From Pontibacter beigongshangensis (GTDB lineage: Bacteria > Bacteroidota > Bacteroidia > Cytophagales > Hymenobacteraceae), in NCBI RefSeq assembly GCF_014332515.1, contig NZ_VFSD01000027.1, forward strand, positions 1 through 64,000: a DNA stretch of 64,000 nt. Reading direction: 5' to 3'. Made by a program: the position numbers and the translations under genes. The notes below the pieces were generated by a model, which saw nothing but the letters and a program-made list of their open reading frames with translations, had not been told where the DNA came from and did not search any database. Positions within the stretch are counted from its first letter, which is position 1. Each line of letters begins with the position of its first letter. Below are positions 43,816-50,643 of this stretch, piece by piece.

Positions 43816-44331
43816 TTACAGTTTCGTTGGTTTGTCGGTGGCGATGTAGGCTGAGCCCATCAGGGCGATCAGCAACAGCAGCGAAGCTAATTCAAATGGC
43901 AGCACCACGTCTGTCATCAGCTTAATGCCTATGGCCTGCACCGTGCTTTTCTGGGCTCCCAGCAGATCGGTGTCAGCGGCCTCTATCCAAGGGAGGCTGA
44001 CATAGTTTGTCTGCAAGATGGTGTAACTAAGGCCAAGCAGCAGCAAGCCAGCCACTGCTATTCCCCAACCGGTATTCACATTCTCCGACAGAACTGATTT
44101 GTCTTTCACGCGGCTGCTGAGCATGATACCAAACAAGATCAGCACCAGTACCCCACCCACATATACCATGAGCTGAATAACAGCCAGAAAGTCGGCGAAC
44201 AGCAGTACGAAAATGCCGGCCACACTCAGCAATGTCAGCAGCAGCGCGAAAGCAGCATACAGTAGATTGCGCGTCAGCACCATGTAAGCGCCGGAAATAG
44301 TGGCCAGTGCGGCAAAAAGGTAAAAAAGCAT
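43816..44331 (-). CDS. nuoJ: NADH-quinone oxidoreductase subunit J
   Basis: A five-span membrane subunit of complex I. The third span with its pi-bulge region, DFLAVIQLMVYVGGVLVLIL, is the family mark. The LLTLLSVAGIFVLLFA second span precedes it. 171 residues matches NuoJ. Immediately followed by nuoK (1 bp). The 174-bp spacer before it holds a heptamer array (44463-44490). Confidence 0.94.
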   Translation of the reverse strand: MLFYLFAALATISGAYMVLTRNLLYAAFALLLTLLSVAGIFVLLFADFLAVIQLMVYVGGVLVLILFGIMLSSRVKDKSVLSENVNTGWGIAVAGLLLLGLSYTILQTNYVSLPWIEAADTDLLGAQKSTVQAIGIKLMTDVVLPFELASLLLLIALMGSAYIATDKPTKL

Positions 44332-44462
44332 TTCTTATTTTTTTAAGACACAAGTAGCAGGACTCAAGATTCATTTCTTGTTGATGCCCTTTCTGCTTAT
44401 GGGTTAAAACCAGTTACTCATTTCTGTATATTCACTTTCATCAATCTAATATAAGGATAAAG

Positions 44463-44490
44463 TCTTGTGTCTTGTGTCTTATGTCCTGAT
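44463..44490 (+). repeat. heptamer array, four units
   Basis: TCTTGTG, TCTTGTG, TCTTATG, TCCTGAT in tandem between nuoI and nuoJ. Here there is no R element beside it. A partial reverse match, AAGACACAAG, lies at 44345-44354 in the same spacer. Confidence 0.7.
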
Positions 44491-44505
44491 ACCTGGGTCC
44501 GAAAC

Positions 44506-45114
44506 CTACCCCTGCTGCTTTCTGGCCGCCAGTGCAGCAGCCTTGGCCGCTGCCATTTCCTCCTGCTGCTTCTCCAGGAGTTGCTTCTTTTCGTCTGCCT
44601 GCTCCGGTGTAAGGTCGGTAAAGTGGTAGACCATGTTTTTGATATCTACTTCCGGGAAGTCGTACACAGGAGTCATGGTGAGGCAATCGGTGGGGCAAAC
44701 GGTGGTGCAGAGGCCGCAGTAGCAGCACTTGGCCATGTCGATATCGAAGGTTGGGGCGTAGAGGCGCTTTTTGGTACCGTCTGAGGTTACTCCAATGTCT
44801 TCCGTGGCTTTCACCGATTCGATGGTGATGCAGTTGACAGGGCAGATTTTGGCGCAGAGGTCACAGACAATGCAGTCGTCGATCTCGTTGTGCAGGCGGT
44901 AGCGGCCTTTATCAGGCACAGGGAGGGCCTCGTAGGGGTATGTGAGCGTTACCAGCCCCTCCTGCTGCTCAAAGTAGTTTTCGTCGCTGATATACATCGG
45001 CTTGCGGCGTTTGTCGGCATGCAGAAAATGCTGCAAGGTAAGCTTTGCCCCACTCACCAGCGACTTCACTACATCCCAGAAACCGACTTTATGTTTCACA
45101 ACAGATTTATCCAT
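44506..45114 (-). CDS. nuoI: NADH-quinone oxidoreductase subunit I
   Basis: The ferredoxin-like subunit carrying the last two [4Fe-4S] clusters (N6a, N6b) before quinone. Two full motifs are visible: CIVCDLCAKICPVNC and CCYCGLCTTVCPTDC, each continuing with the conserved proline. The N-terminal amphipathic region VWDVVKSLVSGAKLTLQHFL contacts the membrane. The C-terminus has a Glu/Lys/Ala-rich helix (KKQLLEKQQEEMAAAKAAAL). 202 residues is normal. 85 bp after nuoH. Confidence 0.95.
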   Translation of the reverse strand: MDKSVVKHKVGFWDVVKSLVSGAKLTLQHFLHADKRRKPMYISDENYFEQQEGLVTLTYPYEALPVPDKGRYRLHNEIDDCIVCDLCAKICPVNCITIESVKATEDIGVTSDGTKKRLYAPTFDIDMAKCCYCGLCTTVCPTDCLTMTPVYDFPEVDIKNMVYHFTDLTPEQADEKKQLLEKQQEEMAAAKAAALAARKQQG

Positions 45115-45199
45115 AATTATATGTGCGCCAAACTAAGATCTTACTATTGCTTCTATTGTTTCCTTCCCAAAGCATAGGTCTTTGATCTTGTGTCTAAAA

Positions 45200-46339
45200 T
45201 TAAACCATCAGCAAACGCCAGATACCGGCCAGCAGCACAAGGCCAATGGCAATAGGCGTGAGCACTTTCCAGCAGAGGTGCATGAGCTGGTCTACGCGCA
45301 GGCGCGGATAGGTCCAGCGGGCCCAGAGCTGCACAAACAGCAGCACCAGCGTTTTAGAGATCAGCCAGAAACCACCCCACAGCACACTGGCCATGCCGCC
45401 CGGTGTTCCGGTGGTCCAGTTGGCCAGGGCGAGCGGGCCAAAGTTCGGCAGGGGCGTGTTCCAGCTTCCCAGAAACAAAATTACGGCTACCAGGCATACC
45501 AACACCATCATGGCGTATTCGGCCAGAAAGAACGTGGCAAACCGGAACCCTGAATATTCTACGTGAAAACCTGCCACCAGCTCCGACTCTGCCTCCGGAA
45601 TATCGAATGGTGCGCGGTTACACTCAGCCAGCGAGGCGATAAAGTAAATGACAAAGGCCACCAGCAAGATGGGTGCCCGGAAGATATTCCAGGTCGTGAG
45701 GCCGCCGACCGTGGTGGTTTCGAAGCCCAGCGCCTTCAGGCCAAAGAGCCAGTTCTGCTCCTGCTCCAGCCCCGGAAATAGGTTCATGAGCACGCCCTGC
45801 TGGTAACTGATCTCCTGAAAATCGAGCGACTGGCAGATCATCACCACCGACAGCAAGGCCAGACCAGCCGGAATCTCATACGAAACGATCTGCGCCACCG
45901 AGCGCATGGCACCCAGCATGGCATATTTGTTATTAGAGCCCCAGCCTGCCATCAGCAGCCCAATCACATCTAAAGAGATAATGGCCAGCAGGTAAAAAAC
46001 GCCAATGCCAACACCCGCCGGCACCAGCGATGGCGACAGCGGAATAACAGCAAACCCGGCAAACACAGCCGCAAAAATAAGGATAGGCGCTACAGCAAAC
46101 ATTTTTTTGTCGGCGGCGGCCGGAATGATGTCTTCTTTCTGCAACAGCTTGAGCACATCGAGCAAAGGCTGTAGCGTGCCATAAGGCCCCGCCTCTGTTG
46201 GCCCCAGTCGGTCCTGCATAAAGGCCGCCACTTTGCGCTCGGCATACACCACCACTATTACAATAAGCAGCATAAGCGAAATGGTGAGCACAAAAGCTAA
46301 TAAGGCCATGTTGAGGTCAGCGTTTGGTTGTAAGAACAA
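45200..46339 (-). CDS. nuoH: NADH-quinone oxidoreductase subunit H
   Basis: Quinone-site membrane subunit linking the peripheral and membrane arms of complex I. AERKVAAFMQDRLGPTEAGP is the family signature, and CNRAPFDIPEAESELVAGFH holds the conserved charged loop at the quinone chamber. Eight or so spans. 379 residues is slightly longer than E. coli NuoH. It is the first nuo gene present: nuoA-G are not upstream in this window, where a RAYT locus and menA lie instead. Confidence 0.95.
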   Translation of the reverse strand: MFLQPNADLNMALLAFVLTISLMLLIVIVVVYAERKVAAFMQDRLGPTEAGPYGTLQPLLDVLKLLQKEDIIPAAADKKMFAVAPILIFAAVFAGFAVIPLSPSLVPAGVGIGVFYLLAIISLDVIGLLMAGWGSNNKYAMLGAMRSVAQIVSYEIPAGLALLSVVMICQSLDFQEISYQQGVLMNLFPGLEQEQNWLFGLKALGFETTTVGGLTTWNIFRAPILLVAFVIYFIASLAECNRAPFDIPEAESELVAGFHVEYSGFRFATFFLAEYAMMVLVCLVAVILFLGSWNTPLPNFGPLALANWTTGTPGGMASVLWGGFWLISKTLVLLFVQLWARWTYPRLRVDQLMHLCWKVLTPIAIGLVLLAGIWRLLMV

Positions 46340-46410
46340 AGGTAGTTTGTAATGCGCTAAAGTGCTAATTCTTTGCTACTGCATTGATGTGCAGCGGCAG
46401 GAGCTAATAG

Positions 46411-46440
46411 CTTTGGAAGGCTGTTTTTATTGGAATAAAT
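46411..46440 (+). repeat. R element copy 18 (degenerate)
   Basis: CTTTGGAAGGCTGTTTTTAT followed by TGGAATAAAT. The most diverged copy, upstream of nuoH, with a GTGCAGCGGCAGGAGC tract before it. Confidence 0.55.
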
Positions 46441-46453
46441 TGATTAAGTGATG

Positions 46454-46494
46454 GTATTCTAAAGTTTAGGCAAAGGTCCTAAACTTTAGAATAC
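46454..46494. repeat. perfect 17-bp palindrome upstream of nuoH
   Basis: GTATTCTAAAGTTTAGG pairs exactly with its complement around CAAAGGT. It sits between R element copy 18 and the first RAYT-type REP. No T-run, so not a clear terminator. Confidence 0.85.
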
Positions 46495-46516
46495 TTCTTT
46501 GGGCTGTTGATAGTAA

Positions 46517-46537
46517 GGTGTAGTTGAAAACTACACC
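46517..46537. repeat. RAYT-type REP hairpin A
   Basis: GGTGTAGTT-GAA-AACTACACC: 9-bp stem, 3-nt loop, followed by a TAGAGAGGG tail on the right. Confidence 0.88.
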
Positions 46538-46604
46538 TAGAGAGGGAAAACGAGAGAATCTTATTCTAAGCAGTTAGTAAGTTGTGTAATTGTAAGCTGC
46601 TTAT

Positions 46605-46985
46605 CTAGAGAGGCAGCTTCTTCCAGCCATCTGGCGGAGCAACCTTTATAGTATCCGGAACAGGTTTGTCTTGCAATATTCTAGCAACTTCAGGATCTAC
46701 TTCACTGAACCACACAAAATATCTGGCTGGCACCTGAGTTTTATCCTCATAGTGATTTGAACCAGTATAAATTTTGCCTCCAACTTTATATTTATAGCGA
46801 AGTTTTTTACCAGAGGCTGAAGTCCAATACGTTTCAGTTGTAGTACCTATTGTATAACGGGGATATTCTTCTAAAAGATTATTCCTCCTCCATGCAATAT
46901 AACCTACCACTATAAGAGTACCAAAGAATATAATACCTGGTATGAGCTTATTTAGTATCCACTTCTTCTGTTTACTACTCAACAT
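46605..46985 (-). CDS. small membrane-anchored protein, 126 residues
   Basis: I do not recognise a family. One hydrophobic segment near the N-terminus (IPGIIFFGTLIVVGYIAW, residues about 14-31) is preceded by a basic stretch (SSKQKKWILNK). The rest is a soluble, beta-rich domain of about 90 residues with YWTSASGKKLRYKYKVGGKI and RYFVWFSEVDPEVARI. It may be an outward-facing domain on a single anchor, similar in plan to DUF3592-like proteins. It lies inside the RAYT locus between REP hairpins A and B, so it may be cargo carried with them or just a bystander. Confidence 0.7.
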   Translation of the reverse strand: MLSSKQKKWILNKLIPGIIFFGTLIVVGYIAWRRNNLLEEYPRYTIGTTTETYWTSASGKKLRYKYKVGGKIYTGSNHYEDKTQVPARYFVWFSEVDPEVARILQDKPVPDTIKVAPPDGWKKLPL

Positions 46986-47037
46986 GTTTCAAGTATATTG
47001 ATTTGTTTGCAAGGTAATAAACCAGTCTTGCTCTTTC

Positions 47038-47062
47038 TAGGTGTAGTTTTCAACTACACCTA
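47038..47062. repeat. RAYT-type REP hairpin B, containing the RAYT stop codon
   Basis: TAGGTGTAGTT-TTC-AACTACACCTA: 11-bp stem, TTC loop. Bases 47060-47062 are the RAYT stop codon. The tail points left (CTCTTTC before the stem). Confidence 0.92.
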
Positions 47063-47605
47063 AATATCATCTACTTCGATTAAGCCCGCTAAACCAGCGT
47101 AGTTTCTCGCACTGCTGTACAAATAATCTTCCGCTTTTTCCACCAGGCCAGCCCGCACCGGGTTCTGATGAATATATTGAATCCGACTATCGATCATAGT
47201 ATTGCTACTAAGTTCCACTGCGTGATTTTCGTGCGTCCAGAACTGAATTTCTCCTGCTCGCTTATTATACTTGGCATGATAGGCAAAAACCACCTTCATC
47301 CAATCCCTCCTACTCTCCTGGCTGCTGGTTAATGCTAATCCTAGTATTTTCTTGGCTGTAAACTTTTTGAGGTCGCGGATTGTGTCGGACAAATTACCTG
47401 TTTTGCTCCTCACCACCACATGCACATGGTTGCTCATGATCACGTAAGCAAATAGTTCCAGCTCTTTTTGCTCCCGGCACCAGCTAAAGCTCTGCAAGAT
47501 AATGTCACGGTATTCTTTCCTTGTGAATATATCCACCCAGCCTACTACCTGAAAGGTGCAGAAATACACCGCTTCCTGATTTTGTATCTGATAGGCTGAT
47601 CCCAT
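47060..47605 (-). CDS. REP-associated tyrosine transposase (RAYT, Y1 superfamily)
   Basis: A single-strand DNA transposase of the TnpA_REP group that recognises REP hairpins. The HUH metal motif is MSNHVHVVVR (HVH), preceded by a helix carrying FAYVI, and the family's late signature is YIHQNPVRAGLVEKAEDYLY. The catalytic Tyr is probably in the YHAKYNKRAG region. 181 residues is a normal length. Identical hairpins flank it: B overlaps its stop, C lies 56 bp before its start, and A and D are further out. That sequence match between enzyme and hairpins is the strongest evidence for its specificity. No second transposase is seen. Confidence 0.9.
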   Translation of the reverse strand: MGSAYQIQNQEAVYFCTFQVVGWVDIFTRKEYRDIILQSFSWCREQKELELFAYVIMSNHVHVVVRSKTGNLSDTIRDLKKFTAKKILGLALTSSQESRRDWMKVVFAYHAKYNKRAGEIQFWTHENHAVELSSNTMIDSRIQYIHQNPVRAGLVEKAEDYLYSSARNYAGLAGLIEVDDI

Positions 47606-47660
47606 AGTGGAAGATAGGAATATTTAGAAATTTTGTAAATCTTAAAAAGATATTAATACT

Positions 47661-47685
47661 TAGGTGTAGTTGAAAACTACACCTA
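47661..47685. repeat. RAYT-type REP hairpin C
   Basis: TAGGTGTAGTT-GAA-AACTACACCTA, an exact inverse of hairpin B. Tail to the right (GAAAAGG). Confidence 0.9.
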
Positions 47686-47755
47686 GAAAAGGTTCTTGCT
47701 AGTATTGAAAAACTTCACCAAGATATTTTCCACAATTTAATTTTACTACCCTCTC

Positions 47756-47780
47756 TAGGTGTAGTTTTCAACTACACCTG
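47756..47780. repeat. RAYT-type REP hairpin D
   Basis: TAGGTGTAGTT-TTC-AACTACACCTG; tail to the left (CCCTCTC). With C it forms a facing pair 70 bp apart. Confidence 0.88.
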
Positions 47781-47841
47781 AATATAATTTAAATCAAGAA
47801 GTTCAAAATACATTAAGTTTCAACTTTGCACCGCCAAAACA

Positions 47842-47867
47842 CTCACAGGTCTTGTAGACGCTGTGAG
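47842..47867. repeat. palindrome CTCACAG / CTGTGAG
   Basis: ACTCACAGGTCTTGTAGACG followed by CTGTGAGG. 7-bp arms; the inner GTCTtgtAGAC can pair too. It lies just after menA on the minus strand and may be its terminator or a REP type of its own. Confidence 0.6.
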
Positions 47868-47883
47868 GTTTGTGCTTCTCCTC

Positions 47884-48816
47884 CTACACCACCTGCCCCA
47901 GCCCAAACAGCAGCACAAACGCCAGCGTGGCCATAGCCATTTGCTTCAGGTAAGGGTCTAATGCAGCGGAAGTTTGCTTGCGCCACACATTTACACCATT
48001 TACCAACACCAGCGGCAGGGCCAGCACAAACAGGAATTGCCACGCAGAATAGAAATTCAGCGCCACATATAGTACAGCACTTGCCACGCCAGCAGCTAAT
48101 AAAATGATATGGTAAATGCGGGCACGTTTCGGGCCGAGGCGAACGGGAACAGAGAACTTGCCTGCCAGTTTATCGGAATTGATGTCGCGGATGTTGTTGA
48201 CGTTAAGTACCGCTGTAGAGAAGAAGCCGCAAACCAGGGCAGGCAACAACACCAGCGGGTTAAATTCCTGCGCCTGCAGAAAGTAAGTGCCCAGCACCCC
48301 CACCAGCCCGAAGAACACGAAAACGGAGATGTCGCCGAGGCCGGCATAGCCGTAGGGTTTTGCGCCTGCCGTGTAATTAATAGCCGCCCAGATAGCAGCC
48401 AAACCCAGCACCAGGAACAGCAGCGCCAGCAGCAGCCCGTCCGTACCAAAGGCCACCCACAGCAGCAGCAAACCCGACAGCAGCGAGAGCAGGCTAAACA
48501 CCAGCATGCCTTTTTTCATGTGCTCGGCCGTAATATGGCCCGCCTGTACCGCCCGCTTAGGACCTTCACGGTGCACGCTGTCTGCCCCGTGCTTAGAGTC
48601 GCCGTAGTCGTTGGCGAGGTTCGAAAGGATCTGCAGGAACAGCGTGGTGAGCACGCATAGCGCAATAATAGTACCGTCAAAAACGCCGTTAGCCGCAGCC
48701 ATAAAACTGCCCATCCCGATGCAGGACAGCGCCAGGGGTAGCGTTCGAGGCCTAAAAGCCGAAATCCAGGCCTTCAGCAGACCTGGATTCTGGGTTGTTT
48801 GATGTGTATTGTTCAA
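47884..48816 (-). CDS. menA: 1,4-dihydroxy-2-naphthoate polyprenyltransferase
   Basis: Attaches the isoprenoid tail to dihydroxynaphthoate in menaquinone synthesis at the inner membrane. UbiA-family motifs: NLANDYGDSKHGADSVHR (first Asp-rich) and NNIRDINSDKLAGKFSVPVR (second). Eight or nine membrane spans follow, ending VLLFGLGQVV. 310 residues fits. No other men genes are in the window. Menaquinone is the likely acceptor of the complex I whose genes are nearby, though the two units are not one operon. Confidence 0.94.
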   Translation of the reverse strand: MNNTHQTTQNPGLLKAWISAFRPRTLPLALSCIGMGSFMAAANGVFDGTIIALCVLTTLFLQILSNLANDYGDSKHGADSVHREGPKRAVQAGHITAEHMKKGMLVFSLLSLLSGLLLLWVAFGTDGLLLALLFLVLGLAAIWAAINYTAGAKPYGYAGLGDISVFVFFGLVGVLGTYFLQAQEFNPLVLLPALVCGFFSTAVLNVNNIRDINSDKLAGKFSVPVRLGPKRARIYHIILLAAGVASAVLYVALNFYSAWQFLFVLALPLVLVNGVNVWRKQTSAALDPYLKQMAMATLAFVLLFGLGQVV

Positions 48817-48892
48817 CTTATTAATTTTGAATGAGTGATTGAGTAGTTGAGTGAATGTTTCGGTAAACTATCTTATTAAACTCTCCTCAACT

Positions 48893-48920
48893 AATTATTC
48901 TAATCGTTTTGCCCCTCCGG
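48893..48920 (-). repeat. R element copy 19
   Basis: AATTATTCTAATCGTTTTGC followed by CCCTCCGG. The palindrome's second half has been replaced by a CTGCTGCTCTTGCTGCTG tract. Confidence 0.8.
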
Positions 48921-48961
48921 ACCTGCTGCTCTTGCTGCTGAAGAATTGGATGCTCGCATTT

Positions 48962-49768
48962 TTATAAGCTTTCCTTCTTTGTGGCTGCCAGCGCATACAC
49001 CATCGGGATTCTATTTCCGAGGTGCCTGACACGAAATTTCTTCTGCTCAAACGCTTCGGTGTGGCTAAAGCAGTTGTAGGGCGAATAGTCGTATTCTTCA
49101 AAAGCGTTAATCTCGAGTCCATTCCGGATCAGGCTGCCCAATACGTCGCTGATGCTGTGGTTCCACGACACTGACTCCTGCGTAATAGGCGCGTTCCTGT
49201 CGGCATAGGTGCCGGTTTCTGTTTCCACGATGGCACCGGTGTTAAAGTAGCTGTAGCCGATTTTACTGAAATCATTGTCGAACATCCACACCACCGGATG
49301 AAACTCTGCCATCACCAACCTGCCGTTTGGCTTCAGAAAGGTTGAAACTACCTTTGCCCACTTAGCCAGGTCAGGGAGCCAGCCGATGGTGCCGTAACTG
49401 GTAAAGACAATATCAAACTGCCTGTGGAGGTGCTGTGGCAGCTCGTAAATGTCGCAGCAAACAAACTCGGCTGCTACGCCAGTCTGGGCAGCAAGTTCTC
49501 TGGCTTTTTCTATTGCTCTGTCAGACAAGTCTACGCCGGTTACAGCTGCACCTAATCTTCCCAACGATAGCGTATCCTGCCCGAAGTGGCACTGCAGGTG
49601 CAGCACCGATTTCCCGGTCAGGTCGCCCAGCAGGTTCAACTCTATATCATTCAAAGAGCTTTTCCCTTTCAGAAATCCTTCCAGGTCATAGAATTCCGAC
49701 TGCACATGATAATCGGTTCTGCTATTCCAGAACTGCCTGTTTACCTCGATGTAGCTCAGGTCATCCAT
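48962..49768 (-). CDS. class I SAM-dependent methyltransferase
   Basis: Small-molecule-type methyltransferase. SVLHLQCHFGQDTLSLGRLG is motif I, GVDLSDRAIEKA motif II, and FDIVFTSYGTIGWLPDL motif IV. The conserved N-terminus (SYIEVNRQFWNSRTDYHV) and WNHSISDVLGSLIRNG late block match a subgroup common in bacteria but with no fixed substrate. 268 residues. Monocistronic, between menA and the glutathione peroxidase. It does not look like MenG/UbiE. Confidence 0.85.
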   Translation of the reverse strand: MDDLSYIEVNRQFWNSRTDYHVQSEFYDLEGFLKGKSSLNDIELNLLGDLTGKSVLHLQCHFGQDTLSLGRLGAAVTGVDLSDRAIEKARELAAQTGVAAEFVCCDIYELPQHLHRQFDIVFTSYGTIGWLPDLAKWAKVVSTFLKPNGRLVMAEFHPVVWMFDNDFSKIGYSYFNTGAIVETETGTYADRNAPITQESVSWNHSISDVLGSLIRNGLEINAFEEYDYSPYNCFSHTEAFEQKKFRVRHLGNRIPMVYALAATKKESL

Positions 49769-49804
49769 ATTTGATGGAGGACACAGTACGTAAGACTTTT
49801 TTGG

Positions 49805-49892
49805 TCATTCCGGGCTTGTCGAGGAAACTATCTCGTACCAAAAGTAAGAACCCGAACAGTAAGAAATAGATTTCTCGACAGGTGCAGAATGA
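49805..49892. repeat. imperfect inverted repeat
   Basis: TCATTC...TTGTCGAGGAAA (49805-49827) is matched in reverse by TTTCTCGACAGG...GAATGA (49871-49892), about four in five positions agreeing. REP-like pair with no gene. Confidence 0.5.
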
Positions 49893-49908
49893 GTCAAACT
49901 ATGTTCCG

Positions 49909-49922
49909 TCTTGTGTCTTACT
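49909..49922 (+). repeat. heptamer array, two units
   Basis: TCTTGTG then TCTTACT, overlapping the glutathione peroxidase stop codon region. Confidence 0.5.
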
Positions 49923-50514
49923 TTTTAATCGCAGCCAGCACCACTTCGTCGGTTGGTTTTACTTTAGATGGATAGAAGGCCACTATTTTTCCGTTTTCGT
50001 CTACCAGGTACTTACAGAAGTTCCAGGTTGGTTTTTCCTGGCCCGGGGAGTTTTGCTCCAGCCAGGCATATAGCGGATGTTGATCTTCACCAACTACTGA
50101 AATCTTTTCGAACATCCGGAAATTAACACCATAGTTCTTCTCGCAGAAAGAAGCTATCTCTTCGTTAGAGCCGGGCTCCTGGCCGCCAAAGTTATTGGCC
50201 GGAAAGCCCAGGATCACCACGTCCTCGCCGTGCTGCTCGTGCAGTTGCTGCAGGTCGGCGTACTGCTTGGTGTAGCCGCACTCGGATGCTGTGTTCACCA
50301 GCATCACCTTTTTGCCTTTGTACTCCGAAAAATCAACCTCTTTGCCGTCGAGGGTGGTCATGGTGAAGCCATAAAAGCCGTCCTGCTTTTGCGCTTCTGT
50401 TTGTGCTGTTGCTTCCATATCTTGCTTCTTATCAGGAGATTTAGTTGAAGGTGTGCAGGCAACGCCAAAAAAGGCAATTGCCAGCCATACGATTGAAAAA
50501 AGTTTCTTTCTCAT
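49918..50514 (-). CDS. glutathione peroxidase family lipoprotein
   Basis: A thiol peroxidase exported as a lipoprotein. The signal ends in an FGVAC lipobox (Cys20). The Gpx core has VNTASECGYTKQY with the peroxidatic Cys, LGFPANNFGGQEPGSNEEI with the catalytic Gln, and TWNFCKYLVDENGK with the catalytic Trp and Asn. Extra Cys in EIASFCEKNYG could be the resolving residue, as in thioredoxin-dependent Gpx. It may protect the periplasm from peroxides. Monocistronic. Confidence 0.92.
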   Translation of the reverse strand: MRKKLFSIVWLAIAFFGVACTPSTKSPDKKQDMEATAQTEAQKQDGFYGFTMTTLDGKEVDFSEYKGKKVMLVNTASECGYTKQYADLQQLHEQHGEDVVILGFPANNFGGQEPGSNEEIASFCEKNYGVNFRMFEKISVVGEDQHPLYAWLEQNSPGQEKPTWNFCKYLVDENGKIVAFYPSKVKPTDEVVLAAIKK

Positions 50515-50577
50515 CTGAATATTTAGTTAGGTCTTACCTGTACTTCAAACCTGATTCCGGTAAAAATGTTTTCTCCC

Positions 50578-50635
50578 ATACACTCGCAGGAGCCCTCGAC
50601 ATACTACGTGATAGGTGTGTGCACGCTGCGAAGTC
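50578..50635. repeat. palindrome-like sequence resembling 35125 and 47842
   Basis: ACACTCGCAGGAGC at 50580 repeats the start of the 35125 element exactly (CACTCGCAGGAGC); the right arm (CGCTGCGAAGT) is imperfect. Confidence 0.35.
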
Positions 50636-50643
50636 AGTTGGTG

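Noticed and set aside
46605..46985. Antitoxin or defence gene beside the RAYT
   Set aside because: Only an N-terminal anchor and a small beta-rich domain are visible; nothing points to toxin-antitoxin or defence function.
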